This document shows positions 46,104-58,561 of a DNA stretch of 64,000 nucleotides, one piece after another. The DNA is taken from positions 1,207,843 to 1,271,842 of the forward strand of contig JAKSZT010038599.1 of the NCBI GenBank assembly GCA_026826555.1, written 5' to 3'. The translations under genes and the position numbers were made by a program. The stretch comes from Tolypeutes matacus. Its lineage: Eukaryota > Chordata > Mammalia > Cingulata > Chlamyphoridae. Each line of letters starts with the position of its first letter. Position 1 is the first letter of the stretch. The notes beneath the pieces were generated by a model. That model ran no database searches and was not told the origin of the DNA. It saw only the letters and a program-made list of their open reading frames with translations.

Positions 46104-49100
46104 CATATGAATTCTATTGAACTTAAGATGGTATTAAAACAAATATGTTTGTTATAGATTTTGATTGTTAAGTATTAACCTGATGATAACCACAAAGAAA
46201 ATATATAAAAATATATTCAGAAAGAAATCTGAAGGGACTGAATATGGTGAAATGTATTTAAAAAAATCAAATATACTTGAAAGTATCCATTAAAGGCAGA
46301 ACTGAGGGGGAAAAAAAGACAAAAAATCAAAATGGAAGAAGAAATTCTTATATTATCAGTAGTGACTTTAAATGTATGGATTAAACTCTACAGTCAAAAG
46401 GCAGAGATTGGCAGAATGGATAAAAAAGGATTACCCAACTAAATGCTGTTTATAAGAGATTCACCTTAAATTCAAAGACATAAATAGGTTAAAAAAGGAA
46501 AGATGGACAAAATATACTATGCAAATAGTAACCAAAGGGAGCTGGGTAGCTATACTAATAATAAATAGACCTTAAAACAAAAACTGTTACAAAGGACATA
46601 GATGGCCATTATAAACTGATAAAGGAATCAGTTCAACAAGGGAAATAACAATTAGAAATATATGCTTACTCAGCAGCAGTCCTCCAAATTAATATGAAGC
46701 AAATATCACAAGATTTGTAGGGAGAAATTGATGTTTCTATATTAAAGTAGAAAACTTCAATGCACCACTTTCAATAATGGATAGAAATCTAGACAGAAGA
46801 TCAATAAGGAAATAGAAGACTTGAACAATACCCTAAGCTAACTAGACTAACAGGCATGTATAGAATACTTCACCAAACGCAACAGAATACACATTTTTCC
46901 TCAGTGCATATGGATCGTTCTCCAGGATAGACCATAGGTAAGGTAACAAAAGAAGTCTCAATAATTAAAACATATTGAAGTCATATAATGTATCTTCCCT
47001 ACAAAAAATGGAATTAAGCTAGAAATCAATAATAGAGGAATAAATTGAAAATTAAAAAATATGTTGAATTAAACAACATAGTCTTAAACTATTAATGGAT
47101 AACAGAAGAAATCCCAAGAGAAATTAGGAAATATCTTGATGTGAATGAAATGAAAATACAACTTACCAAAACTTATGGGATACAGCCAATGCATTGCTGA
47201 GAGGGAAATTTATAACTCTAAAGTGTTACATTTAAAAAGAAGAAAGTTCTCAACTCAGAAACACGAGGCTTAGGGAAAAGAAGAGCACACTAAACCCAAA
47301 GTGAGCAGAAGGAAGGAAATAAAAACGATTAAAGTGGAGATAAAGGAAATAGAGAATATAAAGAAATAGACTTAACAAAAACAAAAGGTAGTTCTTTTTT
47401 AAAAAAAGATCAATAAATTTGACAAACATTTTTAGACTGACAGAAGAAAAATAAGAGAGAGGACAAAAATAACTAAAATCAGAGATATAAAGGGGAACAT
47501 TACTACTAACCCCACAGAAATAAAAAAGATTATAAGAAGATATATCAAAAAATTAGATAACCTGCATAAAATAGATCTATTCCTAGATACATGAAAATAA
47601 ACTACATAGGCTCATGAAGAATTAGGACACTTAGGACACTAGGAATAGAAGGAAACTTCCTCAATGTGATAAAGAGCATATATGAAAAACCTACGGCTTA
47701 CATTATGTTCAATGATGAAAAACTGAAAGTTTTCTTGCTAAGATCCTGAAATGAAAAATTTCTCATTGTCACCACTGTTTTTCAACATTGTATCAGAAGC
47801 TCTAACAAGAGCAATTACACAAGAAAAACCAATAAAAGTTACCCAAAGTGGAAAGGAAGTAGTAAAACTTTTGCTATTTGCAGATGACCTGATCTTACTT
47901 AAATAAAATCTGGGAAAATCCACAACAAAGCTACTAGAGCTAATATACAAATTCAGAAAAGTGGTAGGGTGCAATGTGAACAAGAAAAACACAGCAGTGT
48001 TTCTATACACTAGAAATGAACAATTTGAAGAAGGAATCAAGAAAAAAATTTCCATTTAACACAGCAACTAAAAGAAGCAAATATCACGGAATAAATTTTA
48101 AAAAGGATGTAAAGCACTTGTACACAGAGAATTACAAAGCATTGCTAAAAACAATCAGAGAAGACCTAAATAAATGGAAGGACATTCCATGTTCATGGAT
48201 CAGAAGACAACATTTTGTTAAGATATAAATTCTACCCAAGGCAATTTACAACTTCAACAAAATCACAATAAAAATCCCTACATCTTTCTTTGCAGAAAAA
48301 GCCTATTATCAAATTTATATGGAATGGTAAAGGACCCTGAATAACCAAACCCATCTTGAAAACAAAGAGCAAAGTTAAAGATTCATACTTCCTTATTTTA
48401 AAATTTATTATCAAGCCACAGTAATCAAAAAAGCATGGTATTGGCACAAGGACATATAGATGCATATAGACCAATGGAATCAAATTGAGAGTTCAGTAAT
48501 CAACCCTTACATTTATGGTCCACTGATTTTTTTTTTTATAATGGTGCCAAGTCCACTCAATTAGGAAGGAATAGTGTCTTCAACAAACGGTGCTGGGAAA
48601 ACTGGATGTCTATATGCAAAAGAATGAAGGTGAACCCCTATCTTACAGCATATACAAAAATCAGCTCAAAATGGATCAAGGACCTAAATATAAAAGCCAG
48701 AACTATAAAATTGTTACAAGAAAATGTATGGAATCAACATGAGGACCTTGTATTAAACAATGGTGTTCTAGACTTTATACCAAAAGCACAAGCAACAAAA
48801 GAAAATAAAGTAAATAAATGGGACCTCTTCAAAAAATCTTTTGCATATTAAAGGATTTTATTGTAAAAATAAAAGGACAAACTACACGACGGCAGAATAT
48901 ATTTGGAAACCACATGCCCAAAAAGATTTTAATATCTGGAATATATGAAAAAATCCTAGGACTCAACAACAAGAAGAAAATCCAACTGAAAAAATGTGCA
49001 AAAGATTTTAATAGACATTTCTCTAAAGAAGATATACAAATGGACAAAAAGCACATGAACATGTATTCCACATCATTGGTTATTTAGTAAATGCAAATCA

Positions 49101-49480
49101 AAACCACAAAGAGATACCATTTCACACTCACTAGAATAGCCACTATTAAAACAAAACAAACACAAACTACAAGTTTTGGAGAGGATCTGGAGAAAATAGA
49201 AACATCATTTACTGATAGTGTGAATGTAAAATGGTACTGTCACAGTGGAAGACTGTTTTGCAGGGCCTTAGAAAGCTAAGTCTAGAATTAACACATGACC
49301 CATCCACCACACTTCTAAGAATTGAAAACAGAGACACAGACATATTTTATACTGATATTCATAGCAGCATTATTCACAATTTCCAAAAATGAAAGAAACC
49401 CAAGTGCCCATTAACTAATGAAATATTATTCAGCCATAAAAAAAGGAATGAAGTTCTGATACATGTTACACCTCTAGCAT
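46104..49480 (+). pseudogene. L1 ORF2 remnant of element B, 3' portion
   Basis: Continuation of element B after element C, starting with the TSD copy CATATGAATTCT. Inter-ORF spacer to about 46330; ORF2 endonuclease traces at 46360-47000 (GTCAAAAGGCAGAG, ACTTCAATGCACCACTTTC). RT region at 47640-48000 with motif C FADD intact (codons 47877-47888). YHGINFKKDVKHLYTENYKALLK at 48016-48228 and C-terminal parts to about 49470. Stops and frameshifts are frequent. The text stops in the late ORF2/3' boundary (ATTCAGCCATAAAAAAAGG) without a proper 3' UTR or A-tail, so the 3' end seems lost. Confidence 0.85.
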
Positions 49481-49589
49481 GCTAAATCCCTCCCTCCTCC
49501 CTCATCCCCTCGCCTACAGCCTGAATGTTATAGGGCAAATTTTCATGTGATCATTAATAATAAATAAGGCTTAAATTGTGTTCTGATCA
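49481..49589. other. No recognisable feature
   Basis: Short unique stretch between L1 element B and a MIR. Confidence 0.5.
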
Positions 49590-49745
49590 TTGTGTATTTA
49601 TTTTATTATATACTCAGAGTAACCCAACATAGCTATTGTCTGCATTTTACAGAATAAGGAAAATTGGGTCTGAGGATGTTGATAAGCAGCACAGCTTGGA
49701 TTTGAGCTCAATCTTCTTGATTTCAAAGCCTACATTAAAATCTTC
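49590..49745 (-). repeat. MIR SINE fragment (antisense)
   Basis: TTTTACAGAATAAGGAAAATTGGG, GATAAGCAGCACAGCTTGG and TGAGCTCAATCTTCTTGATTTC follow reversed MIR order. Confidence 0.55.
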
Positions 49746-50752
49746 TCCATCCCTGCATTACAACAAAATTAATTCTGGGATATCCACAAATGTTGCCTAC
49801 TCCCATTCAACTAGAATAGAAAAATAATGACAAGGGGGAAACATCGTTAAAAATATTCATTGTATATGAATATTTTTCTATCTTCTCATGTATATTCTTC
49901 TATCTTCTATTTATATATGTATATCTGCATGTGTTTGTTTATATATGTATATACTATCAATTGCATTTTTTCAGATTAATCATATTAATGGCTGGGAATT
50001 ACCCATATGCTTCATGATTTTCCTCCAAACTTCTCAATAATTTCCAATAAAAACAGTAACAAGAATACATGATCATTATGATATCTATGTGTTAACATAT
50101 TTATCAACATTTTGCTCTGTCACTCAGTTGAGTACAATATTTAGATTAGCACACATACCTGCATTCTTCCAAAACAGTAACAAAGATTTTATGGCCAGAG
50201 ACACTTAGAATAAATCTAGAAAATCCCACCCACTGCTATTTTTATCTCCCTAGCACATCATTTTACAGGAAACTGTGCTCTAGAAAAGTGGCAGTAAAGG
50301 GACTTAATGACAAACTCAGGTAATGAATCAATACCACATAATTCTGTTTTTTTTTTTTTTTTTTTGTATTACTCTAGGCCATCTCTAAGCATGCTCAGAA
50401 AAATATATTTCATCCTACTTTAGAAAATAGGTTTGTTAATTATTAACAGGTATATATATATATACACATATATACATATATATACACACACATTATATAT
50501 ATACATATATAATGTTAAAAGTTTTTGTTAAAATTGTGTTGTACTTAAATTTTGTAGATATAAGACCTTTATCTAGCTATTTTTATTTAATTTTCCTGAC
50601 AAATCCAATAATGGAAGAATAGGTTCAAACTAAAATGGACACAGTGAAATAAGTGCTTTTGAGTGAATATTTGCTTAGATGAAAGCCTATTCATGGCTTA
50701 GTGGAAGCTTCAACTACATGAAAATGCTAATGGGCAAACAATCAAGAAAGGG
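49746..50752. other. AT-rich DNA with simple repeats
   Basis: Contains a T-run at 50346-50365 and a TA/CA-rich microsatellite at 50448-50515. 50262-50330 may be a small MIR scrap. No gene. Confidence 0.5.
50448..50515. repeat. TATA/CACA microsatellite
   Basis: Alternating TATATATATA and ACACACAC tracts, partly self-complementary (ATTATATATATACATATATAAT at its end). Confidence 0.85.
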
Positions 50753-51175
50753 GATGATAGATTTCTTAGTTTGCCAGTGCTCAAAAAAGTACCACAGTTT
50801 AGTTGGCTTAAGCAACAGAAACTTTTAGTCTCACAGTTTTGGAAGGTAGAAGTCCAAAACCAAGGTGCTGGCAAGCCATGCTTTCTCCAAAGTCTGTAAT
50901 GTGCTGGTGGTGGCTTTCCAGACATCCATAATTCAATCTATGCCTCCATCACATGAACATCTTTTCCCTCATCTGTCTCCTGTTATTGAGTCCAAATTTC
51001 CTCCGCTTCTAAGTCATATTGGATTAGAGACCACTCTGATTCAGTTTCGCTTCACCTTAACTAATAACATCTTCAAAATACAATTTACAAATATGTTCTT
51101 GTCCATGGGGCAAGGGGTTTGGATTTGAAGATGTCCTTATGGGGGACCTGATTTAATCCATAACAATAGAGGTGA
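50753..51175 (-). mobile_element. MaLR/ERVL-type LTR remnant
   Basis: TTTCTTAGTTTGCCAGTGC, AGCAACAGAAACTTTTAGTCTCACAG, AGGTAGAAGTCCAAAACC, AAGGTGCTGGCAAG, then GGATTTGAAGATGTCC and TGATTTAATCCATAACAATA. This is the order of a reversed mammalian LTR of MaLR/ERVL type. Confidence 0.55.
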
Positions 51176-51376
51176 CATTATTAGCAATATTAATAATTAT
51201 TTAATCAAATGAATTATAATTTTCAATTTTACTTAAGGTATGAATAAATATAATAGCTTTTATTAAAAGAGAGCCAAAAACTATCAGGAATTAAAACTTT
51301 CTTTTTGTTGTATGTCTCTCAAGGAAAAATGGTGGGTGGACATTATGGTAGATCAGAGAATCAAAGATGTATTAGA

Positions 51377-51790
51377 GGGAAGTGGATGTAGCCAAACGAT
51401 TGGGCTCCCATCTACCATATAGGAGGTCCAGGGTTCGATTCCTGGGGCCTCCTGGTGAAAGGCAAGCTGGCCCACGTTGAATGCTGGCCCACACAGGAGT
51501 ATTGGCCCATGCAGGAGTGCTGGTCAACACAGAGAGCTTGGAACAGCAAGATGACCAACAAAAAGAGACACAGAAGAGAGACAACAAGAGATGCAGCAGA
51601 CCAGGGTGCTGAGGTGGTGCAAGAGATTGAGCAGCCTCTCTCCACTCTGGAACATCCCAGGATTGGTTCCCCAGTGCCACAAAAGAGAAGACAAGCAGAC
51701 ACAGGAGAACAGACAGTGAGTGCAAAACAATGGGAGGTGGGGGGGACGTGGGGGGCAGGGGGGATAAATAAATGAATCTTTTGACAAGAA
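51377..51790 (+). mobile_element. Dimeric tRNA-derived SINE (DAS-like), copy 2
   Basis: Perfect 14-bp duplication AAAGATGTATTAGA (51363-51376 and 51791-51804). Left tRNA-like unit: A-box-like at 51384-51400 and a canonical B box GGTTCGATTCC at 51432-51442. A short run of GCTGGCCCAC-type repeats follows (51470-51510). Second tRNA-like unit: GAGGTGGTGCAAGAGATTG at 51611 and B-box-like GGATTGGTTCC at 51660-51670. GGTGGGGGGGACG and GGGGGCAGGGGGG lie near the end, then AAATAAATGAATC. It overlaps frames of up to 140 codons, which are shadows. Low divergence from a canonical B box suggests a fairly young copy. Confidence 0.85.
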
Positions 51791-52179
51791 AAAGATGTAT
51801 TAGACAATAAAGCTTCTGGGAGACTACAAACCAAAGGAGCTTCCAGATACTTGGCTGTTTACCTTATTTCTGGATTGCTACCATTATATGAGTCTGTATC
51901 AGCATCATTTAAATGTATATACATTTTTGTTCATGTTTCAAATGACCAGGAGAAATAGAATATAACTGGCTTAGTCCTAAGATTTTGATTCAGTTACATG
52001 TTTGTAGAGGACTGGGCAAGAAAAGGCTCCTGGAATAAACATTATGAGCCAAGCATTCATCTCAGATTCTGATGCATAAAACATTTGATGAGTAAACACT
52101 TTGGTCAGCAAGATGCAAGCAATATGTTTGTTTCCAACATTATGTTGTGTAGTATATTGGAAGGATAGGCTCAAAACAG

Positions 52180-52375
52180 TCCTGAAGTGTGGACAAAGAG
52201 AGGACACAGCCTGTCAGGCCAGCTTGTTGGTCATGTGCTTGGTAATAGTCCAAGGCAAATAGCTCAACTTTTTCTAGTCCCACTTTTCCATTTGGAAATT
52301 GAAGGTAATAATAGTAACCTGTACTTTTGTCACAAGTTATTTTGTGATTTAATGAAATGCCTATAAAGACCTTTC
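52180..52375 (+). repeat. MIR SINE fragment (sense)
   Basis: CTTGGTAATAGTCCAAGGC, AGCTCAACTTTTTCTAGTC, TTTTCCATTTGGAAATTG, GGTAATAATAGTAACC and TTGTGATTTAATGAAATGC follow sense MIR order. The 80-residue minus-strand frame here is therefore a shadow. Confidence 0.65.
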
Positions 52376-53994
52376 TTCTCACTGAAATAAAGGTATTATT
52401 TTCTTAACAAATTCTGAATCTATGACTAAGGAAAAAGGAGGGAGCTCAGGGTTAGCATTCCTACTCATTGCTTTGCTCATGAAACAGGTAAGCAATGGTA
52501 TTAAAATTAAGTAGAAATACTGCCAGGAGACCACAGGCAATTTCTCAAAAGTGTGATGATTCACATAGACAGATTCCTACTATCCCTTGGTCTACAAAAT
52601 TCAAGGGAGGAAAGACAGTGTATCTGTCCTTAAATATCCCTCATTAGTTTGCATAAAGGTAGGAATTTATTTATTTGCATAAAAGATATATTTACAAAAA
52701 TAGTAAGTTACACATGGCAGTGTAGCAGCATTTAGGACAACAGTACGTCTAACAAATATAATTAGGCATTGTAACTACAGTACAGATGGCTTTTACATAA
52801 TTCTGACCATATATATTTGAGCCTTTGCAATTAGAGTCTTGCAAATGATTTCCCAAAACGGTTTGTATAAACTTGTACCAATATTTAAATGTAGTAGTCT
52901 CCTTTAATTTGCCATCTTTTCCTTCCTTCATGTATAAATAGATTGTGAGAATGCATGCAACTTCCCTCAATTAGTTACCCCAGAAGCAAAGGCAATCGTG
53001 GAGAACTACCAGGGTATCAGCTAAGTCTATTAAAATAGGTCCTGTCATTAATAATCAGATTAACATTTCCTCTGGACAAAGTCTAAATTCTTGAGGGTTT
53101 TAAATATGTGGGCAAAATCTGTATTTTTTGAGTGCCAATAATATTCTTTCTTGATCTCTCTTTCTCACCTGTCAAGTTTTGAGCAGGTGGCCTGGTTCTG
53201 AGAAATGTTAAACTGAAAAAACTGGAGAACCTGAGCATAGTCCTTTGGAAAGCTGAATTCAATTTAGTTCATACTTTAGGTTCCAGAGTCTAATACCCTA
53301 CACTTCTTTCTTAAATTTGCCTCTCCAACTCACTCTCAATAGTTTATATCCAAAGACGTTTGATAACAGAATCTGGAACAACTTGTAGACACAATATGCC
53401 AGTGGTTCAGAGAAGTCCTGAGAAGCAAGTACTGGGGCTGGGCTAACTCTGCTTCTGAGAGCATTCCAGGCATGCTCAGGGCAGAAGACAAAAAATTGTT
53501 CTGGTGAGCAAGCTCTTTCTGATGTCAGTCAGATCTGTTAGCCAGGAGGACAGAGAGGACAGGACATTTTGAATCCAGTGCCTCCAGTTGACCGGTGTGT
53601 CTGTCAGATGGTGTTGAGAAGCCAGAAAAGGTTGTTTCTGGAAATGTTTATTCTTTTCCTCTATATGGAAATCACAGATATCTGTTTCCCTCTTAGTGTG
53701 TAGTGTTACAACATTTAATATATAGTCCTCCATAAATATGTCAAACAAAAATACAATAAGGCTTAAAACTCCTTACAAGAAAAACATAATTCTAGGTATA
53801 AATAAATAAGGGGAAGTGATTTTCTCTCCCTCTGGGAGAAGATGGATTTTGCCCCCCACCTTTTGCCCCAGCCTTCCTAGAACCACTATTATTTGCTCTG
53901 AGATGTGATATTACTCTTCTTTGAAAGGTGTCTTTCTCCAAGCCTCAATCACTTTCTTTAGTATGCTAATATTCTCAGCAATTCTACCATTCAT
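52376..53994. other. No recognisable feature
   Basis: No gene or repeat that I can support; the 90-residue minus-strand frame at 53476-53748 has no family features. Confidence 0.4.
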
Positions 53995-54046
53995 ATGTCA
54001 TTGCAGTGAGCATAAGACATAGTCAGATGGAACAAACACATGCACA
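53995..54046 (+). repeat. 52-bp direct repeat, copy 1
   Basis: Matches 55096-55147 with one mismatch (ATGTCA against ATGTCT at the left end; 46 bp identical from TTGCAGTGAG to ATGCACA). Offset 1101 bp. Not simple sequence and not a repeat family I recognise. Confidence 0.95.
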
Positions 54047-55095
54047 TCCATAAGTCCTTCTATAAAATATAAACATCATATGGGAAATTAAGATACTAAC
54101 CCTTCAAAGGCAGGGGCCCCTCTGGGTCAAGAGAATTAACAAGTGTTCATGGTAAATAATGGACTTGTTAGAGCTGTTTTTTCTCCATAAAAACTTTAAA
54201 GTCAGTTCCTTTATTAACATTTCTTTGTCAAAGGAATGCATGAGATCAGACTGTGTTGTAAAAATAGAGCTAATGAAAGAATAGAAATGAAATAGATTTA
54301 ATTTTGTGGCTGGGATATTTTGAAACAGGTCATACTGATGACAGGATTCTTTGGATACTCAAAAAAAAAAAAGAAGGGAAAAATGAGGATGTGGAATAGA
54401 TGAATTTAATCTTTATAATAAGAGGTGAGAATAGCTGGAGAGAGCGATTGGGACAAGGAGTCAGGAAGATCGATATTTTTCTTTCTGATTTTATGATACC
54501 ATCACACCAACTGGGCTTTTCTTTATGGTTCTATTGAACTTTCAAACTAGGCCTGCATGGAGTTAGTTATTGTTGCTTATGCCACCTCATCTATGATATT
54601 CCTTCAAACCTGATTCCAAGCTTAAAGCTTTCTGAATGAAATATTCTCAGTGGTGTCTTTAACATGAGTTCACAGCATGCACTTTAATCTCACCAAGGAA
54701 ATGGAGCACTTGAAAGTGATGATTCCCTATTAATCATGTTTTGTTGTTGTTACTGCCTACTTTATCACTTGTGCTGCTTTTCTTGTAAATTTAAAGTTTA
54801 TTATATAAAATATTATTAGTTGGAAGAATACACATGAGTTTTCAAAGAGCAGCTAGAAGCAAGCACTTCAAATTCATAGTTCCCATCTAAATTCCCATAA
54901 CCCCTCTCCCATTTCATTCTATCACTTGTACTCCACTAAACCTTGAGGAACACCATTGAGCCTCTCACAGGCTTGAGGTGATTTTATTGTGCATTAAGTG
55001 ACATTTGACCTAACAGTAGCATGATATAGTTTAAGGCCAATTCATGATTCTAGATTTTACAAGTTAGTGAGAGAGCAGAATGATAACAGCTCGCA
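54047..55095. other. Sequence between the 52-bp direct repeats
   Basis: 1049 bp with an A-run at 54361-54371 and no recognisable element termini. Contains no ORF of note. Confidence 0.5.
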
Positions 55096-55147
55096 ATGTC
55101 TTTGCAGTGAGCATAAGACATAGTCAGATGGAACAAACACATGCACA
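55096..55147 (+). repeat. 52-bp direct repeat, copy 2
   Basis: Second copy of the 53995-54046 sequence, one mismatch. Confidence 0.95.
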
Positions 55148-55989
55148 ATTTCAGAAATAAAAAAATTCTAACCATTCCTTTGCCTGGTTCCTTTGATCCC
55201 ATATACTTTTACTGTAAGATTAAACAATTTAATGACCTAAAATTAGCAGGAAATAATTCTACTTTATTTTCCATATTATAGGTCTCCAAAATGTTATTGA
55301 AAGAGCAAAGATTTACTTTAATATTTTTAAGTAAATAATGTAAAGAATCATTTAAATTCCACCTTAAAATTCAAGAAAAGAAAGGAAATAAAATTTTAAA
55401 TCCACATGCTTCATAATTCAACGGACATGAAATTTCTACATCTAAAACAAAACACAAAGTACTTAGTCTAGACATTAAAAATGTGTCACAGGCTGAAAAG
55501 GGGTTGTATCAGGAATCCAAACTTCCCTGATCCAACTGACAGGAAAACAGAGTGGGTTGAAGTATTATCTCCCTTTATTAGGCTGTGACAAATAATTAAG
55601 AACATGATCCATCATTTTAGAGTTAGAATATATTACAATTTGCTGCTTGCCTCTCAGCCTCTTTGGGGTAAGACTTCCTTTGCTAAACAGACTATATCTT
55701 AATGTTATTGACCTTTTGTGCTTCAGACAGAGGCACTGACAGATTCAAGGCTTTACACAATTCTACCTTGTAAGTTTTTATGGAAAATAACACATTATCA
55801 ATATTTTTGAAGATTGAAGTGTTAACTCTTAGGTAAAGTGTGTACGTGTGTTGAGGTTGGGGGAAACTTCATTTCTACCTGTTTCTTAAAGAGCATGGTT
55901 AAAGTAGGGTTCACATGTAAATTAGCTACATATCAGGTCCATTGTAGGCACAAAAAATATATTTGCAAGCTTTAGCTTTTTATTTCTGC
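55148..55989. other. No recognisable feature
   Basis: AT-rich; nothing supported. Confidence 0.4.
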
Positions 55990-56085
55990 TCAGCATCAAC
56001 AGCCGTGTCTGACAAAAAGTAGCTGCTTGAAAAATATTTGTTTAATGAATTAATGAGTTGTTAATGAGTTAATAAAGCAAATATA
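55990..56085 (+). repeat. L2 LINE 3'-end fragment
   Basis: CAGCATCAACAGCCGTGTC, GTAGCTGCTTG, AAAATATTTGTTTAATGAAT and AATGAG repeats resemble the L2 3' terminus, which ends in short direct repeats of the GAATGA type. Confidence 0.5.
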
Positions 56086-58561
56086 GCACACTTCTATTAT
56101 TAATTCCAGTTGTAGCATATGCTTCAACCCTTTTTAAAATATAAATTGTCATTTAACTTAATGACATTCACAATGACAAGTTTTAACTTTACCATTTCAA
56201 ACAAAAGAAAACTAGTGTTTCCTCATTGAACAATGGTGAGCAACTTCTCTGGGTAACTTTGCTAAGAATAGAGGAGTTCAGAGTTTGTAAAACATGGTTG
56301 CTCTGGGTATTAAGGTTTCATGAATGTGCTCAGGAGGTTCTGTGTCACAGAAAGGAAGAGAGACTGTGCAGTAAGCAATGGATTTTCCACCAACCAGGGA
56401 ACTACCACTCATAAGAATTTCACACATTACGTGCCACATAAAATTTAAAGAAAATTTTCTGGTACTAATAATGTTTTAGGAAATCTTTGGTATGCCAAAA
56501 TGGGATGAAAGGAAGTGGGTAAACTGTGGGTTCTTTCAGCAAAATGAAGCTGTGTATGCAGAGTGTAGAAACAGCATTTAACAGGACTGTTCATATGAAT
56601 ATAGGGAAACATCTATGTACTGTCAGGTGATAGCCATGTTAGAAGATGTACTGCTCCCACTCCTACTTCAGGGTCAGGAAATGACTGGATTTATTCCATA
56701 TGTCACTGTGTTTCAAGTCAAGTCCTCATGACACTGAAGGTAGAGTCTGAAATGAACATCGTGTGTTCCAAGCCATAAGCATACAATTTAAAAGAGACAG
56801 CCAAGAATGTGAAAAAGAAATGAAGAGTTCAGGATTTAAATTCCTAGGGCCAGATCCAAATTTTTTTGCACACTTTAGTTCTAGTCATTATATACAGGCC
56901 TCTTCTTCCCTTTAACCTTAAGATGGCCCAGATGATTTTATTATACTCCCTCCACAGGTCCACTTTCTTGAAGTACAAAGAAATTTAAGATAAATGACCA
57001 TTAAGGGTAGGTATCCAACTTTGCAAATACTAGGTTTCTGCAGTAGGTTTAACCACAGATGGTTTAGCATGGCCCAGTTGGGGAAGATATAAACTTATGG
57101 GCAGAGGCAGGGCCCTGACTAGTGAATGAGTCCTAGTGACTGAGAGGTGGAAGAAAGGGATCTGGGAGTCAAAGAAATCAGCCCAGGCTTCAGGCAATTA
57201 TTGCTTCTAATGTAGAATAATTTTAATTACACAAAATTTAAAGGAATGTATTCTCATTAAAAAATCATCAAAAATTGAAAATTTTACACTCAGCAAAATC
57301 TTGTGATTACAAGGGTTGCCTATAGTGTTATGGGAGAAGAATGGAATGTTCTATACACAAGGTGGTTTTAGCTTATTTTCTGGCTGTGATGTTTCCATCT
57401 TTCCCATGAATGCTGGCCATCATCCTGCCTCTTGGAGCCCAACATCCACATCCACTTTGTTGTTAGGGAGGAAGATGTCAGCATCCTGTTAATCAGTGAT
57501 CTCAGGGAGGTGGAGACCCAGCAGCTCCTAGGGCAGTTTGTCTATTTATCACTCTGTTAGTTGTCCCAGGTCCTCTCATCTGTACTTGCTTCTTCACAGG
57601 AGGCCTCTTCTCCTTGTCTCCTACAAATATTTCATGGATTTTTGACTCCATTTTCATATCCCATACACTCTTACCTTCTAGGAACTCCTCAAAAAGTGTT
57701 GACTCACTGATCTCTTAGTTATTATTCTCTGTCACTGTTCTCAATTTATTTTTTAAAAGAAAAAATATTCTCTGCCATTTTGAGGGAAAAGCAGGAGAGA
57801 GAAATGTAAATACTAAGTCTGCACTCATGATCCAATCTCCTTCGATTCTTTCTTTAATTCAAAGTCATCTTATCTTATTTAGTAATAAGCACATATGACC
57901 AGGGCAGGTTATGGAGTTCAGATGTTCAGATAAACAATCCCATTACATTTAACCCCAGGCTGTACCTTCTTTTCTACTGAAATGGCCAGCACAAATACCA
58001 AGAGGTAAGATCTGTGATCCCTAAGGATTCCATACGACAGAGGCAATATATACATGGTTTAACATTAGGTTTAAAAGTTATTTTTTCTCCCTATTTCACA
58101 TCCATGTTCTAGTTGAAGAAAAAAGAACACCCCATTTAGCTTTACCTATCTTCACAGCATTCTGCATGGACTGGGCATTTTGCTGAGCCATGTGTGTCAT
58201 TTATATTAGCATTAACATCAGCTGCCTCAGGAATCTTGGTCCAACCCTTCAAAGACATTTCTCACATTCTTAAAATTATTCCATGCAGTAAGAAAAAAAA
58301 AAAGCACAAAAGCAGCTAAAGTAGGACAAACTGGTCCAATTATGAGAGTGTGATAGTTAACGGATTCAGTTTGCCTGAGGTTCTTAAAGACTAATCTGAC
58401 AAAGCCGGCAAGAAGATTTTACTGAAATCACTAAATGAAAGAGAACTCTTCTTGTCAAGCTGATATCAGGTAGAAAGTTGCAAACTGTAAATTAAAAAAA
58501 AAAAAAAAAAACACCCAGAAATCAAGAAAGTAAACAAAATTAAACTGCATTTATATTAAAT
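56086..58561. other. No recognisable feature
   Basis: Unique-looking DNA. A-runs at 58288-58301 and 58495-58511. No gene supported. Confidence 0.4.

Noticed and set aside
51412..51834. Minus-strand frame of 140 codons and overlapping frames
   Set aside because: Entirely inside a tRNA-derived SINE; equivalent frames appear in the other SINE copies (19.2 and 33.4 kb) for the same reason.
52140..52382. Minus-strand 80-codon frame
   Set aside because: Overlaps an old MIR element; no independent sign of a gene.
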